Assembly: GCA_021792755.1 (NCBI GenBank)
Contig: JAJYUA010000001.1
Span: 186,001-250,000, forward strand
From: Pseudomonadota bacterium
Lineage (GTDB): Bacteria > Pseudomonadota > Gammaproteobacteria > Steroidobacterales > Steroidobacteraceae
DNA length: 64,000 nucleotides
Direction of reading: 5' to 3'
The position numbers and the translations under genes were made by a program. Shown in pieces: positions 47,854-57,542 of the stretch. Numbering within the stretch: position 1 is the first letter of the stretch; the number at the start of each line of letters is the position of its first letter. Under the pieces are notes generated by a model, which searched no databases, had not been told where the DNA came from, and was given only the letters and a program-made list of their open reading frames with translations.

Positions 47854-49971
47854 TCATCCGGGAGAGGCGTGCTCCAGGACCGCGACACCCTGGGTGCGCA
47901 GCGTCAATGTCCGCACCAGGTGTCCGGGATGCAGTACGTCGTGCATTTCATGAGGCAGGCGAACCGTGCGTGCAGCCTCGCCGTGATTGATGACGATCAC
48001 AACCTCGCGGCCGGCGCCGACCCGCCGCATCAGCTCGATGCCGCGGGGGAGCACGCCAAACGGCGAGCGTACGCCCGCCGCCGCGAGGCGTCGGGCGAGG
48101 AAAGCGTGCATCAGTCGCCGGTTGAGGATGGTGCCCAGATAGATGATGGCGCCGCGGCCGTAGCGGTGCTCGATCGCCGCCGGCTTTCCCGTGAGCCACG
48201 CGTTGCCCGCTCCGTAGCGCAGCAGGACCCGCGTCGCCGGCGAGTGCCTCGAGAGCGCCTCGGCCCAGATCCCCCCGGTGCCGCGGCCGACGGCGCCGCT
48301 CACCGCAACGGGCGCGTCGAGCGCGTAGTATTGCTGCACGCGCCCCCCGAGCAGCGGCACCAGCGGGCCGGGCTGCCGCTCGACGTTCAGCCGGTTGTAC
48401 TGGTCCTTCATGCCGCTGCGCGGTCCGAGCACGAGCACGCCGCCGCCGAGCACGTACGCGCGCAAATGGCGCGCCAGCGATCGGGAGATCACGTTCAGAC
48501 TCGGCGCGAACACGATCTCGTATCGACGCAGCGGCGCGCGCGTCGAGACGATGTCGACCGAATGAGTCAGGTTCTCTAGCGGACGGTAGTAGTCGAGGAG
48601 CACGCGCAGCTGGTGGTAACGGCGGGTCTGGCGCTGAAAGTCGATGGCCCAGCGGCTCTCGTACGAGACCAGCAGCGCCACTTGGGAATGCGGGGTTGTG
48701 CCGGCGATGACGGCGGAAGCGCGCTTGAACTCCCGCCCGACACGCTGGACCTCCGTGTACAGCGGCTCGGGCTTCCCGTCCGGTCCCACCAGCGTGCCGT
48801 GGTACTGCTCCTGGCCTCCGAGCGCAGCGCGCCACTGCCAGAAGAGCACCGCGTCGGCCCCGTGGCCGATCGACTCCCAGGTCATGGCGCGGACCGCGCC
48901 TTTGACGAGCGAGTTGCTGATCGGCGCCCAATCGACGAACCCCGGCTGCGTCTCCATGACCCAGTAGTCCTGCCGCTTCCAGCCGCGCACGAAATCGCTC
49001 ATCGCGCCGTTGCGGTAGAAGCTCAGCTGGCCCTCGCCGACGTAGTCGTCCCACGCTGCGATGTCGAGCGGACGGGTGATCGCGTAGTGGTCCCAGTTGT
49101 CGCTCCAGCCGAGCCCGCCGATGTTGGTGGTGATGAACTGCCACGCTGCGATGTGCGCGCGCAGCGCCTGAAGCTGGTTACGTTGGAAGCCGAGCCAGGT
49201 GGCGGTGACGAACTGGCGGTGCGCGAGCATCAGGCCGGGGTTGCCCGGCAGGGCGTTAAGGGGAATCTGATTCCAGGCGGTGTACGTCTGGCTCCAGTAC
49301 GCCGTGGTCCAGTCCCGATTCAGCGCCGCGAGCGTGCCGAAGCGGTGCTCGAGCCACGATTGAAATTGCCGCCGCGTGCCGGCGTCGTACGACTCGCTGG
49401 TGTACTCGTTGTCGATCTGCCAGCCGATGACATCGGGGTTGTGACCGAATCGCTGCGCCAGGCGGGTGACGATGGCGCGGCAGAATTTCCGGTAGAGCGG
49501 GCTCGCGTACGAGAACTGCCGGCGGTTGCCGTGCTGCGCGGGGCGTCCGTCGGCATGCACGCGCAGCACCTGCGGATAGCGGCTCGTCAGCCATACCGGC
49601 GGGGCGTCGGTTGGCGTGCCGATCACAACGTGGATGTGGTGGCGGGCCGCCTCGGCGATCGCGCGCGCCAGCCAGCCGAAGCGATAGTCCCCGGGGTGCG
49701 GCTCGAGCGTGCTCCAGGCGAACTCTCCGACCCGCACCACGTTGATACCGGCGGCCTGCATCAACGCCAAGTCCTTCGGCCAGCGGCTTTCGGGCCACTG
49801 CTCCGGGTACCAGGCGGCGCCGAGCCACAGCCGGCCGAGCGCGGTGCGCACGGCCGGCGAAGCGGCGCGCGGGCGCACGGACGCGGCAGCAGCTGTGCGG
49901 GCGCCGGCCGCACACGCCAGTGCCGCGCAGGCGGCCGCACACGCCAGGGGCGAGCGGGCGAATCGTTTCAT
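47854..49971 (-). CDS. Exported GH42 beta-galactosidase, copy A
   Basis: A 705-residue enzyme with signal peptide 'SPLACAAACAALACAAGARTAAAA'. The GH42 TIM barrel opens with 'LGAAWYPEQWPESRWPKDLALMQAAGINVVRVGEFAWS'-type sequence near residue 50. Acid/base is E189 ('GWQIDNEY') and nucleophile E340 ('YWVMETQPG'). The trimerisation-like domain and C-terminal beta domain are complete. It releases beta-galactose from oligosaccharides. It is clearly a paralogue of the gene upstream, which it overlaps by four bases (ATGA). ATG 49971 was chosen because of the signal peptide. Confidence 0.9.
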   Translation of the reverse strand: MKRFARSPLACAAACAALACAAGARTAAAASVRPRAASPAVRTALGRLWLGAAWYPEQWPESRWPKDLALMQAAGINVVRVGEFAWSTLEPHPGDYRFGWLARAIAEAARHHIHVVIGTPTDAPPVWLTSRYPQVLRVHADGRPAQHGNRRQFSYASPLYRKFCRAIVTRLAQRFGHNPDVIGWQIDNEYTSESYDAGTRRQFQSWLEHRFGTLAALNRDWTTAYWSQTYTAWNQIPLNALPGNPGLMLAHRQFVTATWLGFQRNQLQALRAHIAAWQFITTNIGGLGWSDNWDHYAITRPLDIAAWDDYVGEGQLSFYRNGAMSDFVRGWKRQDYWVMETQPGFVDWAPISNSLVKGAVRAMTWESIGHGADAVLFWQWRAALGGQEQYHGTLVGPDGKPEPLYTEVQRVGREFKRASAVIAGTTPHSQVALLVSYESRWAIDFQRQTRRYHQLRVLLDYYRPLENLTHSVDIVSTRAPLRRYEIVFAPSLNVISRSLARHLRAYVLGGGVLVLGPRSGMKDQYNRLNVERQPGPLVPLLGGRVQQYYALDAPVAVSGAVGRGTGGIWAEALSRHSPATRVLLRYGAGNAWLTGKPAAIEHRYGRGAIIYLGTILNRRLMHAFLARRLAAAGVRSPFGVLPRGIELMRRVGAGREVVIVINHGEAARTVRLPHEMHDVLHPGHLVRTLTLRTQGVAVLEHASPG

Positions 49972-52061
49972 GTCAGCGGCGCCAGGAGTACGCTGACTTG
50001 ATGCGGCGCGAGCGTCACCGTCCGCCGGGCCGGACCGCCGGTGAGCAGTGAGGCAGCCGGTGCAGGCAAGTGCACGACGTGCGGCTTGCGCCCGTGGTTG
50101 ATGAGGATCCACACGCGCTTGCCGTCGCCGAGGCGCTCACACACCTCCACGTTGTCCGCCACGCCCGGGATGAGAGGTCGAACGTGCGCGTCGCGGGCCA
50201 GGGCATCGAGCACGGTGCGCATCAGCGGTGGATCGAGCCAGGCGCCGATGTAGGTGATGGAGCCCTTGCCGACCCGGCGCGTGAGGACGGCGGGCTTGCC
50301 GTTCAGCCAGCCGTTGCTCGTGCCGTAGCGCATCAGCACGTGCGTGTCGTGTGCCTGAGGCACCAGGGTTTCGGCCCAAATGGAGGCGAATCCCGACCCG
50401 AGTCGTCCGCGCAGCGGCACCGGGTGCAGAAGGGAATAATATTGCTGCACCTGGCCGCCGAGCAGCGGTACGAGGGGGCCGGGCTGGCGCTCGGTCCACA
50501 GCGCATCGTAGGGGTCCTTCATGCCGCTGCGCGGACCCAGCACCAGGTGGCCGCCGGCGCGCACGTATGCGGCCAGATGGCGCGCTTCGGCGCCTGAGAG
50601 CACGTTGAGCGCCGGCGCGACCACCAGCCGGTAGCGCCCGAGCGGCGCGCGAGCGCCGACCACGTCCACCGACTGTGCGAAGCGCTCGAGCGGCTCGTAG
50701 AAGGCGGTGAATTCGCGCACCACGCCGAAACGGATCGTCTGGCGCTGGAAGTCGATGGCCCAGCGGCTGGCGTACGACTGCAGCATCGCCACGCGGCTGT
50801 GCGGGCGGGTGGCTGCGATCGCCGGGGCGGCCAAGGCGAACTGCGCGGCGATCTTGCGCACGACCCAGTAAGCGGGCACCGGCTCCCCGTCCGGCCCGAT
50901 CAGCGTGCCGTTGTATTGCTCCTGCCCGTTGAGCGCGCTGCGCCACTGCCAGTAGAGCACCGCGTCGGCGCCGTGTCCGACGTCCTGCCAGGCCAGGTCG
51001 CGCATCGCGTACGGCGGCAGCGCCGCGTTGACGGGCGCCCAGTCGGCGAACGCCGGCTGGGTCTCCATGACCCAGAAGTCCCGGCGCTTGTAGCCGCGCA
51101 CCAGATCGTCCTCGACGGCGTTGTCGAGCCAGTGATATCGGCCATCCGGCACGTAATCGTCCCAGGAGGCGAGCGTCAGCTCGCGGTTGATCGCGTACTG
51201 GTCGAACTGATCGCCCCAGTGAGTGGTGTTGGTCGTGAGGAACTGCCGGGGGGAGGCATAACGGCGGATGGCCTGGACCTGGTTTCGTACGTAGCTGGCC
51301 CAGGTGGCGGTCACGAAGCGCCTGAAATCGAGCAGCAGCCCGGGGTTCTCGCCCTGCGCGCGCATCGGCACCTGGCTGAAGTGATCGTAGGTCTGGCTCC
51401 AGTAGGCCGTCGCCCAATGGCGGTTCAGGGCGGCAATCGTGTGGTACTTGCGGCGCAGCCACGCATGAAACTGGTGGCGGGTTTCGGCGTCGAACGAGGG
51501 CGGGCCCATCTCATTGTCGATCTGCCAGCCGATGACGTCGGGGTTGCGTCCGAAGTGCCGGGCCAGCCGAGCGGCGATGCCGCGACAGAACTTGCGGTAC
51601 AGCGGGCTCGAGAAGGAGAACTGCTGCCGGTTGCCGTGCTGCGCTCTGCGCCCATCGGCGTGCACGCGCAGCGTCTGCGGATAGCGGCGGGTGAGCCATG
51701 CCGGCGGCGCGGCGGTCGGCGTGCCGATCACGACGTAGATGTGGTGGCGTGCCGCCTCTGCAATGGCGCGCTCGAGCCAGCCGAAGTGATACACGCCCTG
51801 GCGCGGCTCGAACGTGCTCCAGGCAAACTCCCCGACACGCACGACATCGATATGCGCCGCCTGCATCAGGGCGAGATCCTTCGGCCAGCGGGATTGCGGC
51901 CACTGCTCCGGGTACCAGGCCGTGCCGAGGAGGAGCGGCGGTACCGCCGCGCCGGCAACGCTCAGAAGGCCGCTCAGGCCGGCGCCGAGCAGCACCGCGG
52001 CAAGCCGCCGTGATCGGCGCGATGGCGGGGGTGAGCGGGAGCGTTGCGGGTTTACCTGCAT
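49968..52061 (-). CDS. Exported GH42 beta-galactosidase, copy B
   Basis: A 697-residue GH42 enzyme with basic n-region (RRSRR) and hydrophobic signal core (residues 19-38). The same domain order as copy A is present: barrel start 'LGTAWYPEQWPQSRWPKDLALMQ', acid/base E184 ('GWQIDNEM'), nucleophile E333 ('FWVMETQPAF'). It is the first gene of the operon GH42-GH42-GH29-SDR. Differences around the active site (IDNEMGPPSF against IDNEYTSESY) suggest different linkages. In-frame sequence continues upstream to 52763, but that overlaps the divergent rhamnosidase, so the start is placed at ATG 52061 (GGAAA upstream). Confidence 0.88.
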   Translation of the reverse strand: MQVNPQRSRSPPPSRRSRRLAAVLLGAGLSGLLSVAGAAVPPLLLGTAWYPEQWPQSRWPKDLALMQAAHIDVVRVGEFAWSTFEPRQGVYHFGWLERAIAEAARHHIYVVIGTPTAAPPAWLTRRYPQTLRVHADGRRAQHGNRQQFSFSSPLYRKFCRGIAARLARHFGRNPDVIGWQIDNEMGPPSFDAETRHQFHAWLRRKYHTIAALNRHWATAYWSQTYDHFSQVPMRAQGENPGLLLDFRRFVTATWASYVRNQVQAIRRYASPRQFLTTNTTHWGDQFDQYAINRELTLASWDDYVPDGRYHWLDNAVEDDLVRGYKRRDFWVMETQPAFADWAPVNAALPPYAMRDLAWQDVGHGADAVLYWQWRSALNGQEQYNGTLIGPDGEPVPAYWVVRKIAAQFALAAPAIAATRPHSRVAMLQSYASRWAIDFQRQTIRFGVVREFTAFYEPLERFAQSVDVVGARAPLGRYRLVVAPALNVLSGAEARHLAAYVRAGGHLVLGPRSGMKDPYDALWTERQPGPLVPLLGGQVQQYYSLLHPVPLRGRLGSGFASIWAETLVPQAHDTHVLMRYGTSNGWLNGKPAVLTRRVGKGSITYIGAWLDPPLMRTVLDALARDAHVRPLIPGVADNVEVCERLGDGKRVWILINHGRKPHVVHLPAPAASLLTGGPARRTVTLAPHQVSVLLAPLT

Positions 52062-52392
52062 CAAGGTTTCCGGTTGCACCATCGATATCAGCCGCTTGCC
52101 GCGCGGCCGGGGGTGTGTTCCAATCCATGGAATAATAGACCACAATATGGGATTAATGGCGACTCTTTGGGAAGTGCGCGATGACTGTCGAGCATGGCGA
52201 GGGGTCCGCGGACGGCCCTGCGAACGGGACGGCTGCGGCCGGCGGACCGTGGATCCAGTCCGAGCCGTCCGCGCGAGACGGGGCTTGCAGTCACCGGTTT
52301 GCCACGGGCGGCGAGCCCGTGCGCGGGCCGCTGTCGCGTCCGCCGGCCAAGCACGGCGACTACCGCGGCATCGACACCGACAACCGTCTCCC
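52062..52392. promoter_or_regulatory. Divergent control region between the GH42 operon and the GH78 gene
   Basis: 330 bases. A symmetric TTCCA-N5-TGGAA (52118-52122 / 52128-52132) lies in the only AT-rich part, 57 bases before the GH42 start, and is a candidate operator. The palindrome found at the TonB receptor and iclR is absent here. The rest is GC-rich and shows no gene. Confidence 0.45.
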
Positions 52393-55176
52393 ATGAAGAC
52401 ATCGGCGTTTTCTCGCCTGACGCCGCTCGTTGCCGCAAGCCTCGTGCTGGCCTGCCTTGTGCAGCTGTCCGTGCCGGCGCGCGCCGCCGGGGCGGTGTCC
52501 GTTGCTCCTGCGCCGAGATACAGTGTTGCGCACTCGACGATCGGCGAGCTGATCGCCAACCCCAGGACCCGCGCGATTCTGGACAGATATGTGCCGGGAT
52601 TCAGCGCCGCCCGTGTCGCCGACAAGGGCCGGCACTTGACGCTGACCGCGGTGCAGCCGTTCGACCCGACCCGGTTGACGGATGCGGCGCTGGCCAAGAT
52701 CGACGCTGCGTTGGCGAAGGTACCACTCGCGCCAGCGCATGTGCAGCTGCGCCAGCCCCCCAATGGCCCGACGACCCTTGCCGATCCCGAGCTCGATCCG
52801 GCGCGCGACCTCGGGCCTGCTCAGCTGCAGAGGGCTCTGCATCGGCCGCTGCCCGAGCAATACATCTGGACGAGCGTACACGAGGTGACCGCCTACGGTC
52901 TCGGACCACATTACTTGCGGCGAGTCTTCGAGGTCGCCGCCGTTCCGGCGCATGCCACGCTCTATGTGGCCGGTCCCCGCAGGGCGACCATTTACCTCAA
53001 CGGCAGGGAGATCGGTCATTTCCAACTGAATCTGGACTTCCCCATGGGCATCCGGGTGTATCAGTGCGACGTCACCCGTGTGTTGCATGCGGGCCGAAAC
53101 GTGCTGGCCATCGAAGCGGTGCGCGGACCTCTGGCCGGTAACGAAGCCGAGTCCGCCGTCAGCCGGCATCTGCGCGACGGAAAGGTGCTCGCGGCGATGA
53201 TCGTCCCGGCGGCCCGCGGGATCCAGGCGACACCCCTGGTGATGAGCGACGCGCGTTGGAAAGGCACCGTGGGGCACGTTCCGCGCGGCTGGCAGGACCC
53301 GCGATTCAATGATTCCGCCTGGCCGAAGGTCGACGATCTCGGCGGCATCGAGAGCTCGATCGGTCTGTTCCAGGCGAATGCGGACGCGGGCATGTATGCC
53401 TGGCCGGGCTACCAGGGCATCTCTCCCTTTCTGGCGCAGTATTCGCTGAAGGCGATGGCGGTGCGCCGTGTATACGCCGGCGTCGGGACGATCGGCAACG
53501 TGCAGGCGTTGACCGGGAACAGGCGCGGCGGGGAGTTCACCGTCACGCTGCCGCACGGGCACGTTCCGGCTCATGATGCCCCGCAGGTGGAGCTCGATTT
53601 CGGCCGCGAGGTGGCCGGTCGGATCGAGCTGCAATCCGATTCGAGCGCGGCCGCCGAAGTGACCGTGCAGTACGGGGAGTCCGAGGCCGAGGCGCTGCTG
53701 CAGCCGTACCTGGGTGCCGATCCGGTCTATCTGCCCCCGCACGGCACGGCGTACGGACCGAAGAGCGCATTTCGCTATGCCGTCCTCCGCTTCATCGGCG
53801 GGCGCTCGACTCGCTTTCGGGGGATCCGCCTGGACGGCATCGCGTACCCGGTCAGGTACGAGGGCGCGTTTGACTCCTCCGATCCCATGCTGAACAAAAT
53901 GTGGACGATCGGCGCCTATACGGCCCACCTGTGCATGCAGGACGACATTTGGGACGCGCCCAAACGCGATCGCAACCGCTGGATGGGGGACCTCGACGTC
54001 AGCGGACGCACCATAGCCGATGTATTCGGCGATGGGTTCCTGATGCGCGATACCCTCGATCGCCTGATCGGCCCCGCGCCCGTCACGAGACATGTGAACG
54101 GGATTCCGGGCTACTCGGCGTTCTGGGTGATGGGGGAGCGGGAATACTACCTGCATACCGGCTCGCTGACACAGCTGCAAGGCGTGCACACGCGTCTGGT
54201 ACAGCTGCTTCGGTACATGGAGAAGGATTTGAACCGGCGCAGTCTGTTCTCCGATCTGACTCATGCGTGGCCATTCGTGGATTGGGCGCCGGGCCTGAGC
54301 GGCTACACTGCCCAGACTCGCATGGCGACCCAGTTCGAATACTATGCCGCGTTCAGGGACGGCGCGTATCTGCTGCGCGTTCTGCATGATGAAAAGAATG
54401 CCCGGCGCATGGCGCGGGAGGCGAAAGCTCTCAAGGCGGCCGCACGGAAGTACATGCTGAACGCGCACGGCACGTTCGGGAATCGCTGGCAGCCGAACGC
54501 TTACGCCGTGCTGTCGGGCGTCGCGAGCAAGGATCAATATCCGGCGATCTGGCGCCGCGTCTTGTCGCATGTGGGCAAGGCGAAGTATCGCTCGTACGTC
54601 ATTACGCCGTACTACGGCTTTTACGTCGTGAGCGCGATGGCGAAAATGGGCCACCGGCGCGCCGCGCTCAGGTGGATTCGTCAGTACTGGGGCGGCATGG
54701 TGCGGGAAGGCGCGACCAGCTTCTGGGAAAGTTACAACCCCACCTGGTTCAAAGGGTTTCTATTCCAGGCGTCCTTGCAGGCTGATGGCATATCCGGCTT
54801 CGACGTCAGCCTGGCGCACGGCTGGTCGAGCGGCATCACGCCATGGCTGATGAGCCAGATATTGGGAATTCGGCCGACCGCCGGCGGATTTGCACGGGTT
54901 GACATCCGGCCGGATCTGCTCGGCCTCAAATGGGCAAGAGGCGCGGAGCCGACGCCGCACGGGGTGCTGCGCGTCGCGATCCGCGACGAGGATGGCTACG
55001 TCACGACGCTTCATCTGCCACCGCGCGTCAAGGCAACAGTGTCCGTGCCGGTTCAACGTCCCACCGTAACGCTCATGGTGAACGGCAGGAAGATGACCAG
55101 TGTGTCAGCCGATGGCGGCAAGCGCGCCGTGCTGCTGCTGAGCGGGCCGGGCAGCTACGTCGTGACGAGCCGTTAG
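52393..55176 (+). CDS. Exported alpha-L-rhamnosidase-like glycoside hydrolase (GH78)
   Basis: A 927-residue protein with a Sec signal peptide (cleavage after 'VPARA' near residue 32). N-terminal beta-sandwich domains include 'ATLYVAGPRRATIYLNGREIGHF'. Then comes an (alpha/alpha)6 barrel opening with 'DSSDPMLNKMWTIGAYTAHLCMQDDIWDAPKRDRNRWMGD'-like sequence (about residues 497-535), which holds the acidic catalytic region of GH78, and 'HGWSSGITPWLMSQILGIRPTAGGF'. A C-terminal beta domain follows. It should release L-rhamnose in the periplasm or at the surface. Family assignment to GH78 is by motif reading; a related barrel family is possible. Confidence 0.8.
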   Translation: MKTSAFSRLTPLVAASLVLACLVQLSVPARAAGAVSVAPAPRYSVAHSTIGELIANPRTRAILDRYVPGFSAARVADKGRHLTLTAVQPFDPTRLTDAALAKIDAALAKVPLAPAHVQLRQPPNGPTTLADPELDPARDLGPAQLQRALHRPLPEQYIWTSVHEVTAYGLGPHYLRRVFEVAAVPAHATLYVAGPRRATIYLNGREIGHFQLNLDFPMGIRVYQCDVTRVLHAGRNVLAIEAVRGPLAGNEAESAVSRHLRDGKVLAAMIVPAARGIQATPLVMSDARWKGTVGHVPRGWQDPRFNDSAWPKVDDLGGIESSIGLFQANADAGMYAWPGYQGISPFLAQYSLKAMAVRRVYAGVGTIGNVQALTGNRRGGEFTVTLPHGHVPAHDAPQVELDFGREVAGRIELQSDSSAAAEVTVQYGESEAEALLQPYLGADPVYLPPHGTAYGPKSAFRYAVLRFIGGRSTRFRGIRLDGIAYPVRYEGAFDSSDPMLNKMWTIGAYTAHLCMQDDIWDAPKRDRNRWMGDLDVSGRTIADVFGDGFLMRDTLDRLIGPAPVTRHVNGIPGYSAFWVMGEREYYLHTGSLTQLQGVHTRLVQLLRYMEKDLNRRSLFSDLTHAWPFVDWAPGLSGYTAQTRMATQFEYYAAFRDGAYLLRVLHDEKNARRMAREAKALKAAARKYMLNAHGTFGNRWQPNAYAVLSGVASKDQYPAIWRRVLSHVGKAKYRSYVITPYYGFYVVSAMAKMGHRRAALRWIRQYWGGMVREGATSFWESYNPTWFKGFLFQASLQADGISGFDVSLAHGWSSGITPWLMSQILGIRPTAGGFARVDIRPDLLGLKWARGAEPTPHGVLRVAIRDEDGYVTTLHLPPRVKATVSVPVQRPTVTLMVNGRKMTSVSADGGKRAVLLLSGPGSYVVTSR

Positions 55177-55318
55177 GGCGATCCGTTCAGCATCGAATCG
55201 ATGCCGTGCACACGGATGCGCTGGGCAAGCCGACCGCGCCGTGAGCTGGGCGACAACCCCGCCTGCCGCGCCGGCACCCTGGCGATATTCCTGCATTCCC
55301 GGCACGGACGCGGCTTGC

Positions 55319-56206
55319 TCAGCGCGAGCGGTCCGGCCCGCGCAGCCGGCCGTGCGCCTTGCCGCCGTCCGCGGCTCGACTCGGCGCGGCGGGATGCCGG
55401 CCGGTCCAGCCGAGATCCTCACTGATGCGCTGGGCGGTGTTCAGCACCTCCCTGCTCAGGGTCTGCATGCGTTGGTCGCTCATGTACTGCGCCGCGCTGG
55501 AGACGCTGATCGCCGCGATGGTGCGCCCCGCCACGTCGCGGATCGGCGCGGCGACGCAACGGATCTGATCCTCGTTCTCTTCGAGGTCGAACGCGTAGCC
55601 GGCGCGCAGGTAGCCGCGCATCGTCTCGAGCCACTCGTGCTGGGAGATGTCGACGCGTCGTGCCTTGCGCTCGCTGCGGAACAGCTCGATCCAGGCGTCC
55701 TCGTCGAGATCGAGGATCAGCGCCTTGCCGAGTCCGGTGCAGGTGACGGGCTGCAGCTCCCCGATCCGCGAGCTGATATTGATCCGGCGTCTGCCCGGCA
55801 CCTTGTCGAGGTACAGCACATGGCCGTGATCGAGCACGCCGAGATGCACCGTGTCCTCGGTCAACAGCGCCAGACGCTCCAGGTGCGGCGCCGCGACGCG
55901 CGGCAGATCGAGCTCGTCGCGTACACGAAAGCCGAGCTCGAGCAGCTTCGGCCCGAGGCTGTAGCCGCTGTGCGGCACGAACGACAGGTAGCGCCTGTCG
56001 GTCAGCGCCGATGCCAGGCGATGCGCGGTGCTGCGCGTGAGCCCCAGCCGGGTGGCCAGATCGCCGAGCTTGACCGGGCCTGCGGCGACGACATCGATCA
56101 CATCGAGTCCGCGCAGCAGCGTCTGGCTGCCCAGGCGGGCGCGCTGCGGCTCCTCGCCGCGCCCGCCCGGGTGCTCGGCCCCGCCTGCGTTTCGCCTGCT
56201 TCTCAT
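55319..56206 (-). CDS. IclR family transcriptional regulator
   Basis: A 295-residue regulator. An N-terminal winged helix ('GPVKLGDLATRLGLTRSTAHRLASALTDRRYL', about residues 43-75) is followed by the IclR effector domain ('GVLDHGHVLYLDKV', 'LQPVTCTGLGKALI', 'GYAFDLEENEDQIRCVAAPIRD', 'AAISVSS'). A polar tail of about 30 residues is unusual. It is divergent from rhmD. A palindrome overlapping its start codon suggests autoregulation, and the same palindrome sits at the TonB receptor. The likely inducer is a rhamnose pathway intermediate (inference). The ATG lacks a ribosome binding site, and a TATAAT overlaps it, so the true start may differ. Confidence 0.85.
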   Translation of the reverse strand: MRSRRNAGGAEHPGGRGEEPQRARLGSQTLLRGLDVIDVVAAGPVKLGDLATRLGLTRSTAHRLASALTDRRYLSFVPHSGYSLGPKLLELGFRVRDELDLPRVAAPHLERLALLTEDTVHLGVLDHGHVLYLDKVPGRRRINISSRIGELQPVTCTGLGKALILDLDEDAWIELFRSERKARRVDISQHEWLETMRGYLRAGYAFDLEENEDQIRCVAAPIRDVAGRTIAAISVSSAAQYMSDQRMQTLSREVLNTAQRISEDLGWTGRHPAAPSRAADGGKAHGRLRGPDRSR

Positions 56207-56215
56207 TATATGATA
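56201..56215. promoter_or_regulatory. Palindromic operator between iclR-type gene and rhmD
   Basis: TATCATATAATGAGA on the minus strand, 13 of 15 bases identical to the palindrome at 41085-41099. It contains a perfect minus-strand TATAAT (56205-56210) and covers the regulator's first codon. A TAGTAT (56223-56228) could be the -10 of the rhmD operon. Confidence 0.65.
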
Positions 56216-56303
56216 CCCGTATTAGTATGTGGGACAGAAGCTGCGGCCGCAACCGTCATGAGCCGCTGCCCCGTTCGTCCAGACCCGAGAACCGAAGACG
56301 TCC

Positions 56304-57482
56304 ATGACTTTTCCGCTGATCCGACAAGTGCGCGCTTTCGTCATTCGCGGCGGGGGCGCCGACTACCACGATCAGGCCGGCGATCACTGGATAGACGATC
56401 ACATCGCCACCCCCATGAGCCGCTATCCGGAGTACCGCCAAAGCCGGCGCAGCTTCGGCATCAACGTGCTCGGCACTCTGGTGGTCGAGATCGAAGCGGC
56501 CGATGGCACCATCGGATTCGCCGTGACCACGGGCGGGGAGCCGGCCGCGTACATCGTCGAGCGCCATCTCTCCCGCTTTCTCGAGGGCCGTGATCCCACG
56601 GCCGTCGAGAAGATCTGGGATCAGATGTACTTCGCGACCCAGTATTACGGCCGCAAGGGTCTGGTCGTGAACGCCATTTCCGCTGTCGACCTGGCGTTGT
56701 GGGATCTGCTCGGGCGCCTGCGCGGCGAGCCGGTCTACCAGCTGCTCGGCGGCAAGGTTCGCGACGAGCTCCTCTTCTACGCCACCGGCTCGCGTCCGGA
56801 CCTGGCCAAGTCCATGGGCTTCATCGGCGGAAAATTGCCGCTGCACCATGGCCCGGCCGAAGGCGAAGATGGCCTGCGGCGCAACCTCGAGGCGCTCGGC
56901 GAGATGCGCAGCCGCGTCGGAGGCGATTTCTGGCTCATGCTCGATTGCTGGATGAGCCTCGATCTTCCCTACGCGGTCAGATTGGCTCATGGCGCGCAGG
57001 CGCACGGGCTGAAATGGATCGAGGAAGCCCTGTCACCGGACGATTACTGGGGTTACGCACAGCTGAAGCGTAGCACGCCGCCCGGGATGCTCGTCACCAC
57101 CGGTGAGCACGAGGCCACCCGCTGGGGTTTTCGCATGCTGCTCGAGATGCAGTGCTGTGATGTCATCCAGCCCGACGTCGGCTGGTGCGGAGGAATGACG
57201 GAGCTGCAGAAGATCGCCGCGCTAGCCGACAGCCGTGGCGTGCTCGTCATCCCACACGGATCGAGCGTCTACAGCTACCACTTCGTCATCACCCGTCACA
57301 ACAGTCCGTTCGCGGAATTCCTCATGATGGCGCCCGAGGCCGATCGCGTCGTGCCCATGTTCCACCCGCAGCTGATCGGCGAGCCCGTGCCTGTCAACGG
57401 GCGATTGAAGCTTCCCGACACACCCGGCTTTGGCGTCGAGCTCAACCGGAGCCTGCCGCTGCACCGGCCCTATCCGCGCTGA
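56304..57482 (+). CDS. rhmD: L-rhamnonate dehydratase
   Basis: A 392-residue enolase-superfamily enzyme that converts L-rhamnonate to 2-keto-3-deoxy-L-rhamnonate. It closely resembles E. coli RhmD (YfaW) along its length: '[20 protein letters not shown]', '[13 protein letters not shown]', '[20 protein letters not shown]' and the C-terminal '[20 protein letters not shown]'. Predicted metal ligands are D214, E240 and E268; H318 in 'VIPHGSS' is the likely base and H33 a substrate contact. First gene of the six-gene rhamnose operon behind the palindromic operator. Confidence 0.93.
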   Translation: MTFPLIRQVRAFVIRGGGADYHDQAGDHWIDDHIATPMSRYPEYRQSRRSFGINVLGTLVVEIEAADGTIGFAVTTGGEPAAYIVERHLSRFLEGRDPTAVEKIWDQMYFATQYYGRKGLVVNAISAVDLALWDLLGRLRGEPVYQLLGGKVRDELLFYATGSRPDLAKSMGFIGGKLPLHHGPAEGEDGLRRNLEALGEMRSRVGGDFWLMLDCWMSLDLPYAVRLAHGAQAHGLKWIEEALSPDDYWGYAQLKRSTPPGMLVTTGEHEATRWGFRMLLEMQCCDVIQPDVGWCGGMTELQKIAALADSRGVLVIPHGSSVYSYHFVITRHNSPFAEFLMMAPEADRVVPMFHPQLIGEPVPVNGRLKLPDTPGFGVELNRSLPLHRPYPR

Positions 57483-57542
57483 CTGCAACGCCGACACTTC
57501 CCGCCCCGATCCTCCAGTTCGCAAGAGACCCGTCAATACGCT

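Noticed and set aside
52062-52763. A 234-codon upstream extension of the GH42 copy B gene
   Set aside because: It would overlap the start of the divergent GH78 gene, has no conserved features, and would bury the signal peptide.
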